Of a stretch of DNA of 64,000 nucleotides, positions 17,857 to 26,223 are shown piece by piece. The first letter of the stretch is position 1, and each line of letters opens with the position of its first letter. The notes under the pieces were generated by a model. The model had not been told where the DNA came from. It did no database searches and saw nothing but the letters and a program-made list of their open reading frames with translations. Position numbers and translations under genes: made by a program. Origin of the DNA: Nitrospira sp. (GTDB lineage: Bacteria; Nitrospirota; Nitrospiria; Nitrospirales; UBA8639); NCBI GenBank assembly GCA_024760505.1, contig CP058931.1, forward strand, positions 434,001 through 498,000. The letters are read 5' to 3'.

Positions 17857-19125
17857 ATGATTCCACACAAGCATATGAGAACGACATCGACATATCTTCT
17901 CCGGGCAATGCTGGTTGCCGTAAGCGCCATCTGTGTTTCTTGCGATCTTTTGGGGGGCGCCTTCGATTATGAACCCAAGGATCTAGAGAAAGAGATCAGC
18001 GCAGGAGCACGCACGCTGATAAACCAGGCATTGGACGGCATCCAGGGTAATGCTATTCGCGACTATCACGTTCATATGTTGGGCATGAACGAGGACATCA
18101 ATGGAACCTTTGTCAATAAGGAATGGCAATCCCCCTGGAGCGGATTCACGCATTTTTTCCAATTTGAAATCTATAAGAGTGCGGCGGTAATTACCGAGGA
18201 GCAGCAGGCCGACGCCCAATACCTGACTCGCTTGAAAGACCTTATTCAGTTCATGCCTGAACGGGGAAAGTTCGGCATCATGGCGTTTGATTTCTTTCAT
18301 GACGAGCAGGGACACCCTAATCGAGAACTATCGACGTTTCATGTGCCCAATGAATATGTGATGACCATTGCCAAGAAAAATCCCGATATCTTTTTTCCTA
18401 TCATCTCCATTCATCCTTATCGAGAGGATGCCACCACCGCGCTTCGTCACTATGCACAACAAGGTGTTCGGTTTGTGAAATGGCTGCCCAATTCCATGGG
18501 TATTCACCCGGCGTCAGAGACCATGCAGGACAAACTCGTTCCGTATTACCGCATCATGAAAGAATACGACATGGTCCTGATTTCCCATACGGGTGTGGAG
18601 GTTGCCACGGAAGCAGAAGAATTTCAGCGGTTTGGAAATCCCTTGTTATTAAAAAAGCCTTTGGACATGGGCGTGAAAATTGTGATGGCGCATGTCGCCA
18701 GTTTGGGGGAATGCGAAAAACAGGAGGAGACCCTCTGTCCTCCCGGCACGCCCTATATCGATCTGGCCATTCAGATGCTTGAAGACCCCAAGTATGCAGG
18801 TTTGGTCTTTGCTGATATTTCCGCATTGACGCAATTCAATCGGCATCACAACCTCGATAAGATCTTATCCAAGCCCTCCATTCACTCCAGACTCATCAAC
18901 GGGAGCGATTATCCCCTGCCCGCAATCAATATCGTGATTCAGACCCGGTCACTCGTGTCTTCCGGTCATATCAACTCTGAAGAACGGGCCGCTTTGAATG
19001 AAATCTATGACTACAATCCATTGCTGTTTGACTTCGTCCTGAAACGAACCCTGCGCCACTCTAAAACCGGAAAAAAGTTTCCACCCTCTGTTTTTGTCGA
19101 ACACCCTGACCTGCCCACCGGGTAG
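17857..19125 (+). CDS. exported amidohydrolase-superfamily protein, probably lipid-anchored
   Basis: The 422-residue protein has an N-terminal hydrophobic signal ending in a Cys (AICVSC, Cys29) that may be lipidated although the lipobox is imperfect. The body carries metal-site motifs of TIM-barrel amidohydrolases (amidohydrolase 2 type): His71-X-His73 (DYHVHM), a Lys in FVKWLP, a His in ISHTG, a His in MAHVAS and an Asp in NGSDYPLP. It therefore probably hydrolyses or decarboxylates a small molecule outside the cytoplasm. Export is unusual for this family, most members of which are cytosolic. ATG 17857 or 17875 could be the start. No operon partners. Confidence 0.7.
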   Translation: MIPHKHMRTTSTYLLRAMLVAVSAICVSCDLLGGAFDYEPKDLEKEISAGARTLINQALDGIQGNAIRDYHVHMLGMNEDINGTFVNKEWQSPWSGFTHFFQFEIYKSAAVITEEQQADAQYLTRLKDLIQFMPERGKFGIMAFDFFHDEQGHPNRELSTFHVPNEYVMTIAKKNPDIFFPIISIHPYREDATTALRHYAQQGVRFVKWLPNSMGIHPASETMQDKLVPYYRIMKEYDMVLISHTGVEVATEAEEFQRFGNPLLLKKPLDMGVKIVMAHVASLGECEKQEETLCPPGTPYIDLAIQMLEDPKYAGLVFADISALTQFNRHHNLDKILSKPSIHSRLINGSDYPLPAINIVIQTRSLVSSGHINSEERAALNEIYDYNPLLFDFVLKRTLRHSKTGKKFPPSVFVEHPDLPTG

Positions 19126-19601
19126 AAACAGGACCGACGACATGGCACGATAAATCAACACAACCCTGTGTAGCCGGAAATGAGACTTGTTGGTTGCCTT
19201 CACCTGACATCTTCCGTGTTCTGCAACGGGAAACGAGCCCTTCCGGGGGCATTCAAGGATTCCCCGACATCGTGCCCGGTTGTGTTTAAAATTATCGAAT
19301 CCAATCGGGACATTTCTCAGGCAAAAAGATAGTGTTTTCAGGGCAGAGCCGGGCGTTCAGGGATACACCGACACCCTCCCATTTTACATGCGGTTTTGCC
19401 TCTCTGAGAGGAAGACCTTTCCGGAAATTTGTGGTAGTCTTTCCCTAAAGACGGTACTGCCGTTTTCCCATCTCAACTAAAAAAACCATTCGGCTTTAGT
19501 TTTCGCCATACGACGGCCGATATTATAGAAAAACGGCAATAGCTCGGATCCCCCTGTCCCCCTCTGCCGTTATCCTGGCAACAGAGAGGAGTCCTTCCGC
19601 G
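19126..19601. other. intergenic stretch
   Basis: Nothing supportable lies between the amidohydrolase and the nfeD-like gene; short frames here have neither ribosome sites nor recognisable sequence. A promoter for the nfeD/SPFH pair is expected near the right end. Confidence 0.4.
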
Positions 19602-20075
19602 ATGCTTTGGTGGCATTGGTCGATAATGGGTTTGATCTTAATAGGGTTGGAAATCCTCACCCTTGGAGGTCTGGGCAATTTTTATTTTCTGTTTTTCGGG
19701 GTAGCGGCGTTGATGGTGAGTGCCCTCACCTGGTTAAGCTTGACCGAAGCCGCCTGGCTGCAATGGTTGTGTTTCGTGTTCTTCGGTATCCTCTCTCTCT
19801 TCGCCATGAAGAAACCCCTTCAAGGAACGGGCTTCATAAGGGAAAAGGATGAGGTTCCGGTGGATTCCATGGTTGGAGAGTTTGCCACTGTTCTGGAAAA
19901 TCTTGATGCCCAACGAATAGGGAAAGTGGAACTCCATGGAACAAGCTGGACCGCCCGCAATGCCGGAACATCAACCCTAGGCAAAGGATCCCAGGCCAAA
20001 GTTATCCGAGTTGAAGGGTTGACGCTCTGGATTCAGGCGGATCCGATTACACAGGAGGAATCTCATGTCGGGTGA
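19602..20075 (+). CDS. NfeD-family membrane protein
   Basis: The 157-residue protein has about three N-terminal transmembrane helices (residues 5-70) and a C-terminal OB-fold domain (about 88-150: VGEFATVLENL, GKVELHGTSWTARN, AKVIRVEGLTLWIQ). This is the short NfeD form that works with an SPFH-domain protein in membrane organisation or quality control. The SPFH gene follows with an 11-base overlap, the classic pairing. GAGGAG precedes the ATG. Confidence 0.85.
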   Translation: MLWWHWSIMGLILIGLEILTLGGLGNFYFLFFGVAALMVSALTWLSLTEAAWLQWLCFVFFGILSLFAMKKPLQGTGFIREKDEVPVDSMVGEFATVLENLDAQRIGKVELHGTSWTARNAGTSTLGKGSQAKVIRVEGLTLWIQADPITQEESHVG

Positions 20076-21003
20076 ATTACTGGTCATGCTTGTCCTCGCC
20101 TTACTGGCGTTTATTATTCTGTCAAAAACGGCCATCGTAGTTCCTCAACAAAGCGCCTATGTCGTTGAACGGTTAGGAAAGTATTCGTCAACCTTAAACG
20201 CCGGACTTCACATCCTTATCCCGTTTTTAGATGTGATTCGATACAAACATACCCTAAAAGAAATGGCCGTGGACGTCCCCGAACAAATTTGTATTACCAG
20301 GGATAACGTGCAGGTCGGAGTGGACGGGGTCTTGTATATCAAAGTCCTAGATGCCGAACGCGCGTCCTATGGCATTACCGATTACCGGTTCGCCATTTCT
20401 CAACTGGCCCAAACTACGCTTCGTAGTGAAATCGGAAAAATTGACCTGGATAAGACCTTCGAAGAACGGACCACGATCAACATTTCCGTCGTGAACGAAT
20501 TGGACAAAGCCTCCTCTCCCTGGGGTGCCAAAGTCCTTCGATACGAAATCCGTAATATCAACCCGCCCAAGGATGTGCTCAGCGCGATGGAAAAGCAAAT
20601 GCGGGCGGAACGGGAAAAACGCGCAGTGGTGCTCGCCTCCGAAGGTCAACGGGATGCGGCCATTAACGAAGCCGAGGGAGACAAGCAGCAGGTCATCAAA
20701 GCATCCGAAGCGAAACGACAGCAACAGATCAACGAAGCCGAAGGAGAAGCGTCAGCCATTCTCGCGATTGCGACAGCCACCTCCGAAGGTATTCGAAAGG
20801 TTGCGGAAGCGATTCAACTCCCGGGCGGATTTGAGGCAGTTCAGCTTCGTGTGGCAGAACAATATATCGGGGAATTTGGGGAATTGGCGAAAGCCAGTAA
20901 CACCCTCGTGCTCCCAGCCTCCGTGTCCGATGTGGGCTCGATGATTGCGCTGGCCATGAATGTCATTAACCAAAAACCAGCGGCTGCCCCAAAGCTTTCA
21001 TAA
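20065..21003 (+). CDS. SPFH/Band 7 (stomatin-like, QmcA-type) protein
   Basis: The 312-residue protein has one N-terminal membrane helix (residues 4-22), the SPFH domain (about 24-185: VPQQSAYVVERLGKY, PFLDVIRYKHTLKE, ITRDNVQVGVDGVLYIKV) and a long alanine/glutamate-rich coiled coil (about 185-250), ending in a helical tail. Stomatin-like proteins form large rings on the membrane and modulate proteases; the overlapping NfeD gene is the usual partner. Its start has AGGAGG inside the nfeD gene, so the two are translationally coupled. Confidence 0.9.
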   Translation: MSGELLVMLVLALLAFIILSKTAIVVPQQSAYVVERLGKYSSTLNAGLHILIPFLDVIRYKHTLKEMAVDVPEQICITRDNVQVGVDGVLYIKVLDAERASYGITDYRFAISQLAQTTLRSEIGKIDLDKTFEERTTINISVVNELDKASSPWGAKVLRYEIRNINPPKDVLSAMEKQMRAEREKRAVVLASEGQRDAAINEAEGDKQQVIKASEAKRQQQINEAEGEASAILAIATATSEGIRKVAEAIQLPGGFEAVQLRVAEQYIGEFGELAKASNTLVLPASVSDVGSMIALAMNVINQKPAAAPKLS

Positions 21004-21233
21004 CCTACCACAGACAGCAGTGGTCGGCCTCACCTCAAGGGGCAATTCGTTCTCGTGAGGCTACATAGCTTCCCTGATAGGTTCATGAAATTCCATTCCG
21101 CCTCACGACTCAAGCCACCGAATTTCTGTGCCCCCTCCCAGTTGACTGCACAGCATGCTTACGTCATGATTCTCCCTTTTATATGCCGAACATGCCAATT
21201 TTCTCAATCCCAAACGATGCAAGGAGTCAAGGC

Positions 21234-21776
21234 ATGAAGAAGTCTTATTTGCTGAATCTCGCATTTCTGTTCGTATTCCCGACACTCGCCCATGCAGGCT
21301 CCTATGCTCCCCTGGCCGATTTTTCCGCCGTGAGCAAAAACCCGCAATGCCGCCTCACCGCCATGCAGGAATCATTTCTCAATAGCTGGACGCCTCCGGC
21401 ACAATTTTTCTTGGTCCCTCCATATCCGAATGCCGTCCTGGCCAGTGCCATGCCCAGCGGGAATGCACAAATTCATGGACACGCCTACCAGACCATTCCT
21501 TCAGCCGTGCTCCTCAGTCCGGATCCGCCTGAAAAAATTCTGGAATTTTACAAGAGAAGTTTAGGCGCAACCTGGTTTCAAGCAGAAGATATCGACACGA
21601 TCTATCTCTATCGCCTGCCACGCCCTGTGGCATCGGGCGAGGCACTCACCCGGCAACTCATGAGCAAGCCGGGCTCCATTCCCAATATTGCCATCGATAC
21701 GCAACTCAGCCCCTGCGATCAAACGATTGGACGAGGCGCACGGACTCGCATTACCGTGGTTTCTCCACCCCGGTAA
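21234..21776 (+). CDS. exported hypothetical protein
   Basis: ATG 21234 follows AAGGAG by eight bases and opens a 180-residue protein with a signal peptide (MKKSYLLNLAFLFVFP... cut near AHA/G). The mature part contains PPEKILEFYKRSLG, reminiscent of short periplasmic proteins with a helix that fits a ligand, and two cysteines (PQCRLT and SPCDQ) that could form a disulfide. I do not recognise the family. The gene stands alone after the SPFH gene, 230 bases downstream. Confidence 0.55.
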   Translation: MKKSYLLNLAFLFVFPTLAHAGSYAPLADFSAVSKNPQCRLTAMQESFLNSWTPPAQFFLVPPYPNAVLASAMPSGNAQIHGHAYQTIPSAVLLSPDPPEKILEFYKRSLGATWFQAEDIDTIYLYRLPRPVASGEALTRQLMSKPGSIPNIAIDTQLSPCDQTIGRGARTRITVVSPPR

Positions 21777-21815
21777 CCGCGTTCGGTTGCAGCTTCCTGT
21801 GTGGTCGGGTTCCCG

Positions 21816-22571
21816 TTACTCCAAGATAAACTCTCGGAATGCCAGAGGAGTCCCATACACAGGATCGGTCCGATGGCGCACCACCATCACCTGGGGACCA
21901 CTTTCATCAAGAATGATTCGTTCCCCCACCTTTGAGTTCTTCCCCTGCTCGATCAAATAGTCGGCAACCCTGAGGACGATGTCTTTCACCTCTCGACTCG
22001 ATAGGCCCATGGGTTGAAAGGTCTCGATTTCATCCAGACCAAATTTCGTGAGGCCCCTGGTATGGAACCACATGCGCGCCCGCTGAACGTCTTCACGATG
22101 TTCCACCTGAATGTGGTCGGTGATTCGAAAGACCTCCAAATCCCGATCACGCCAATCCGAAGGATTGAGATACGTGCCGGTCGCCACGTCATAGGTCGTT
22201 CCGTCGGTGAGCAGAGTTACCCCCCTCGCCATTCTCGCCACATGCAGCAGGGCATCCCGACGATCGGTCGCGGTATTGGTCGGAGGAAACAGGACTGCCA
22301 ATTGGGTCTGTTCCCACTGTAAGCGACCCTGCCACTGCTCCACGATTGCCGTTGAAGGCTCAATATTGACTTCGGCAGTCCAATTGGTGTGCGCCGCCTC
22401 AAAATGATGGTGTCCGTTCGAAGTGAGGAAACGTATCCGCAGTGGCCCGCCATACGCTTCATCGAACCAGGCAGCGATGTAGCCTGGCGGAGGTGGATTT
22501 CCATGAGTCCACCCAACAAGAAAAGCGGGCACGACTTGAGAAGCCGACTTCTTTTTTTTAATTTTTTTCAT
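21816..22571 (-). CDS. hypothetical protein, possibly DUF4261-like
   Basis: About 251 residues from ATG 22571 (an upstream in-frame start at 22634 is also possible; neither has a good ribosome site). A Lys-rich N-terminus (MKKIKKKKSA) precedes a soluble body. The C-terminal half has FHTRGLTKFGLDEIE and a helix ending RVADYLIEQG followed by a short beta segment, which resembles the DUF4261 pattern (GL.KFG..ELE...YL). The match is from memory of the family and tentative. No function is proposed. Confidence 0.5.
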   Translation of the reverse strand: MKKIKKKKSASQVVPAFLVGWTHGNPPPPGYIAAWFDEAYGGPLRIRFLTSNGHHHFEAAHTNWTAEVNIEPSTAIVEQWQGRLQWEQTQLAVLFPPTNTATDRRDALLHVARMARGVTLLTDGTTYDVATGTYLNPSDWRDRDLEVFRITDHIQVEHREDVQRARMWFHTRGLTKFGLDEIETFQPMGLSSREVKDIVLRVADYLIEQGKNSKVGERIILDESGPQVMVVRHRTDPVYGTPLAFREFILE

Positions 22572-22671
22572 GAATTCGACAACAGATGAGTCTGACAGGA
22601 ATAACAGGGCATGGGGAATAAGGCAAGTGGGCACTGAGGAGACATCTCAGGCACCGGCACACTACCAAGGA

Positions 22672-23067
22672 TTATCGCTTCGCTTCCTCAGGTGGCCAAT
22701 CCAATTCCTCCTGCCGCCCACAGAAAAAACACGTGATGCGATAGCGAGCCCGACGACGTGGATTCGGCAGCGAATGAAAATCCACCGGCGCCTGATCATA
22801 GGGACAAACCGGTTCTAAATGCAGAAGATGCTCCTCGGTAATTTCCATCAGGGACCCCTCGTCCCACGGCGGATCGACTTGTTCATCACCCGTTATCGTG
22901 TCGTGCCAATCACATTGCTCACAATGCAATCTAAACGTTTTCACACGATCGGTGGACTGGGAACGCTCCTCGACAGCCACGGAACCGGAACAATCCGGCG
23001 TGGGACATGTCATGGGTTTTTTATGGAGGGCGTGAATAAATGCCTCGGGCGCCTTAACCATTTTCAT
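22672..23067 (-). CDS. small zinc-ribbon protein
   Basis: The 131-residue protein starts after AGGGGAGG. It has a clear zinc ribbon formed by CPTPDC (Cys21, Cys26) and CEQC (Cys49, Cys52), and a second, incomplete one (Cys88, then CFFC at 113-116). No enzymatic domain is visible; such proteins may bind nucleic acid or act as structural adaptors. It lies 15 bases from the pgl stop on the same strand, so it may be cotranscribed with it, but no functional link is evident. Confidence 0.6.
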   Translation of the reverse strand: MKMVKAPEAFIHALHKKPMTCPTPDCSGSVAVEERSQSTDRVKTFRLHCEQCDWHDTITGDEQVDPPWDEGSLMEITEEHLLHLEPVCPYDQAPVDFHSLPNPRRRARYRITCFFCGRQEELDWPPEEAKR

Positions 23068-23082
23068 GGTACCTCCCCTTCT

Positions 23083-23844
23083 TCACAGACGTGACGTCAT
23101 CAATTCTCTCTTCAAGAGACCAGCCGCATCCTGATTGACCAACCATACCAATTGACCTGTGGGAGGATTCACGACTTGGGCGGGATAGCGAGCAGGATCT
23201 GCCGGCCCTTCCAACACGACCTGTAACGCCGTCGCTTTATCCACTCCACTGACCAAAAAGACCACATGCTTCGCCGCATTAAGCACCGGTGGGGTCAACG
23301 TCACCCGATGTGTCTGTAATTTCTCGACCCACGGCGCCGACACCAGTTTTTTGGACTCTGCCACAGCCGAGGTTCCAGGAAACAATGACGCCGTATGCCC
23401 ATCCGGACCCATACCCAATAATATCAGGTCGAACTGTGGAACCTCTCCTGCTGACAGATTGAATTGTTCCTGTAGGACGGTTTCATACCGTGCCGCGGCT
23501 TCATCGGCGGGCACTTCTCCTTCAATTCGAAATACTTGTTTGGAGGGGATTGGCACATGAGATAATAACGACTCTTTGGCCATGCGGAAATTACTGTCTT
23601 GATGATCCGGAGGGACTGTGCGCTCATCTCCCCAAAAAACGCGAAGGTGGTCCCAAGAAATCTGAGTTCGGAAGGGGGCACCCGTCAAGAGCCGGTACAA
23701 TCCCCGAGGTGTAGACCCACCCGCCAAAGCCACACGACAATCGCGACCGGCTTTCCGACAGTCCCGCACCACCTGCACCACTTCCTTGGCGGCAGCCACA
23801 AACAACTCTTCGATTGTTGGTGTAATGATAATTGTCCGAGACAA
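23083..23844 (-). CDS. pgl: 6-phosphogluconolactonase
   Basis: The 253-residue protein has the family motifs GGSTPRGLY (about residues 42-50), VFWGDERTVP and GMGPDGHTASLFPG. It hydrolyses 6-phosphogluconolactone in the oxidative pentose phosphate pathway. The start is TTG 23844, supported by AGGAG six bases upstream. A small transaldolase of the same pathway is encoded 770 bases away on the other strand. No glucose-6-phosphate dehydrogenase is in the window. Confidence 0.93.
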   Translation of the reverse strand: MSRTIIITPTIEELFVAAAKEVVQVVRDCRKAGRDCRVALAGGSTPRGLYRLLTGAPFRTQISWDHLRVFWGDERTVPPDHQDSNFRMAKESLLSHVPIPSKQVFRIEGEVPADEAAARYETVLQEQFNLSAGEVPQFDLILLGMGPDGHTASLFPGTSAVAESKKLVSAPWVEKLQTHRVTLTPPVLNAAKHVVFLVSGVDKATALQVVLEGPADPARYPAQVVNPPTGQLVWLVNQDAAGLLKRELMTSRL

Positions 23845-23963
23845 TCCAGACTCCTACGTCCAAAGGACGAGCAGACGGCCTAAAGGAGGAAAACCCTCTT
23901 GGAATGGCATATTCAGCAGGACGATCTCCTCAACCCGGGCAGATTGAACGGGCACGAGAGTCC

Positions 23964-24275
23964 TTAGCAATCCGTATAATCATAATCTTCCAGCTTGCCT
24001 TCTTTGTCAAAATCTAAATTAATGTGACATTGATTCGGGGAAAAATTAAAGTAGGGGAATCGGGACTCACCCCCGGAAATACGTGAATACATCCAGGTTT
24101 CACCTCCAAAGAATCGAGCGGATTTCCCGCTCGGCTTTCCCCAGTTTTCTTCGAACCAGGCCTTGTCTTTTCCTTCAAATTTGGCGGGATCAAGGGAGGC
24201 ATCCAAATACGGATTCCCTCCACAACCGGCACACAGCAATCCCAACAGTCCTATCAGCAAATATTTGTAGACCAC
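23964..24275 (-). CDS. small lipoprotein, possibly SmpA/BamE-like
   Basis: The start GTG 24275 follows AAGGAG. The signal ends in the lipobox CAGC (Cys18), and the 103-residue product is predicted to be a lipoprotein of the outer or inner membrane. The segment KAWFEENWGKPSG with a following beta-rich stretch faintly resembles the SmpA/OmlA (BamE) fold, which binds BamD; the resemblance is weak and may be coincidental. An ATG at 24314 would give a longer start without the site. Confidence 0.55.
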   Translation of the reverse strand: MVYKYLLIGLLGLLCAGCGGNPYLDASLDPAKFEGKDKAWFEENWGKPSGKSARFFGGETWMYSRISGGESRFPYFNFSPNQCHINLDFDKEGKLEDYDYTDC

Positions 24276-24613
24276 ACCCGTCTCCTTCCCCAACAATGGC
24301 TGAAACGCGGACACGCTCTCAACTCTGTGAAAATTCTAGCCTTCGATCCTCTACCAGTCAAACAACGCGATCCATCAAAGTAAAAGGAGGCCTCCGTCTT
24401 CTTCATCCCCGAATGGTAGGACCGCATGAGGGTCCTGTCCTCCAAGAGTGCCGGCACGCCCTCCCAGGGGATGACACGTCAGGCAGGCTTTTCTCATAAA
24501 TGTTCCTTCCCGACAATGGATAAGAAAATTTGTACAAGACAAGGGCGTGGATTACAATGGCATACGAGACCACTCAGGGAACACCAGCTTAAAACCTAAA
24601 AAGGGGATTCGAT
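24276..24613. other. intergenic stretch with a small hairpin
   Basis: Upstream region of both the lipoprotein and the transaldolase genes. A 6-bp perfect stem (AGGACC at 24418-24423 with GGTCCT at 24431-24436, 7-base loop) is the only structure noticed; its role is unknown. Confidence 0.3.
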
Positions 24614-25267
24614 ATGAAGCTCTATCTCGATACCGGAAGTGTCAAAGAGATCCGTGAAGCGGCCAGTTATGGCCTGGTAGACGGCATCACCACCAACCCT
24701 TCGCTTGTCTCAAAAGAAGGGCGTGATTTCAAAGATCTCCTCCTGGAAATTTGCGAAATTGTGGACGGGCCCATCAGCGCCGAAGTGGTCAGTGTTGAAG
24801 CGGCGGCCATGGTAAAGGAAGGAAAAGAATTAGCGAAGATTCACAAAAATATCGTGGTGAAATGTCCACTTATTCCGGAAGGGCTCAAGGCCACGAAGCA
24901 ATTGTCCAGCGAAGGAATCCGGGTCAACGTCACATTATGTTTTTCTCCAACTCAAGCCTTATTGGCCGCCAAAGCGGGGGCATGGTGCGTCTCGCCGTTC
25001 ATAGGCCGACTGGACGACATCAGTTCCAATGGCATGGAGCTCATTCGACAAATCCTGACGATCTACGAAAACTATAATTTCACCACACAGGTTCTCGTCG
25101 CCAGCGTTCGCCACCCGCAACATGTCGTCGAAGCGGCTCTCACCGGCGGACATATTTGCACGATGCCCTTTGGCGTATTTCAACAGCTCGTCAAACACCC
25201 GTTGACAGATAATGGTTTACAAAAATTTCTCTCAGATTGGGAAGCCAGACCCTCCAACAAGGCCTAA
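24614..25267 (+). CDS. small transaldolase (TalC/fructose-6-phosphate aldolase family)
   Basis: The 217-residue protein matches the TalC/FSA family over its length: [20 protein letters not shown], catalytic Schiff-base Lys83 in [17 protein letters not shown]. Two residues separate the activities: E. coli fructose-6-phosphate aldolase has Gln59 and Tyr131, while true small transaldolases have Glu and Phe. Here the equivalent positions are Glu57 (SAEVVS) and Phe in SPFIGR, so transaldolase activity is the better prediction. This fits the pentose-phosphate neighbour pgl. A ribosome site is weak (AAAAAGGGG 9 bases upstream). Confidence 0.9.
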   Translation: MKLYLDTGSVKEIREAASYGLVDGITTNPSLVSKEGRDFKDLLLEICEIVDGPISAEVVSVEAAAMVKEGKELAKIHKNIVVKCPLIPEGLKATKQLSSEGIRVNVTLCFSPTQALLAAKAGAWCVSPFIGRLDDISSNGMELIRQILTIYENYNFTTQVLVASVRHPQHVVEAALTGGHICTMPFGVFQQLVKHPLTDNGLQKFLSDWEARPSNKA

Positions 25268-25299
25268 TCAGACCATCATGTCGGAGGAGCCTGCAAAGG

Positions 25300-25986
25300 T
25301 CAGGATGGGGTAAGCAGCTTGCGGACGGTGCTAAAAATCCCGTGAAACATCGGACGGGTGAGTGTACCGGTAAAGGTATTTTGCTGACTGGGATGGTAAG
25401 ACCCGACTAAGGTCACACCCCAGGATAAGGCATATTGGGCCCCATGGCTGAATTTCGGCCGGGGAGAAGGCACCTGACAACCCATGATCTGGCAGGTCCG
25501 CAAGTATTCATCAAAGGCGATCTTCCCAAGCGCCACAACAACTTTGACCCGCCGCAATAATCGTAATTCTTCCTGCAAATAGGGACGGCAGGCGGCGAAT
25601 TCGGCTTTTGTGGGTTTATTGGCTGGGGGGGCACAGCGTACTACCGCGGCGACATAACAATCGTTCAGCGTGAGCCCATCCTCCCGATGGGTCGATTCCG
25701 GCTGGTTGGCAAACCCGAAGGCGTGCAGCGCTTCATACAACCAGTCTCCGCTTCGATCACCGGTAAACACCCGTCCTGTGCGGTTTCCTCCATGGGCCGC
25801 AGGGGCCAAGCCTACCACGAAGACCTGGGCCTTGGGATCGCCGAACCCGGAAATGGGCCGTCCCCAATATTCCCAATCCCGAAACCGTTTGACCTTTTCT
25901 TTAGCAATGGCTTGACGATAGGTCGTCAAACGCTGACAGGCGGTACAGTCCGTAATGGTCTTCTGAAGAAGCGTGAACGATTTCAT
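25300..25986 (-). CDS. family 5 (UdgB-type) uracil-DNA glycosylase
   Basis: The 228-residue protein has the iron-sulfur cluster cysteines Cys14, Cys17, Cys118 and Cys133, the active-site motif GLAPAAHG (residues 59-66) and the C-terminal YHPSQQNTFTG motif. The absence of a catalytic Asn/Asp in motif I and the alanine-rich GLAPAAHG indicate family 5 rather than family 4. Such enzymes excise uracil and some other deaminated bases from DNA. It starts with ATG 25986; an AGG adjoins it. Confidence 0.9.
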   Translation of the reverse strand: MKSFTLLQKTITDCTACQRLTTYRQAIAKEKVKRFRDWEYWGRPISGFGDPKAQVFVVGLAPAAHGGNRTGRVFTGDRSGDWLYEALHAFGFANQPESTHREDGLTLNDCYVAAVVRCAPPANKPTKAEFAACRPYLQEELRLLRRVKVVVALGKIAFDEYLRTCQIMGCQVPSPRPKFSHGAQYALSWGVTLVGSYHPSQQNTFTGTLTRPMFHGIFSTVRKLLTPS

Positions 25987-26223
25987 CCTATGGTGATCCT
26001 ATCATAGACAGCCTTCAATCAGCCCGAACCGGGGAAATCCCGAGTAAGGCTCTTTGCACCAATTAGTACTTCCTCCCTATCCGCTTTTCCCATGTTCCTT
26101 TCTCTATCCCGACAGCTCAATCGTCTTGACATAGTCCTTGATGAAAGGCAGGCTATATGCAGAAGGAGGGGTGGTTCCGTCCCGAGTATCCCTTCTTCAT
26201 CAGGTTGACGGTATGAACGGTAC

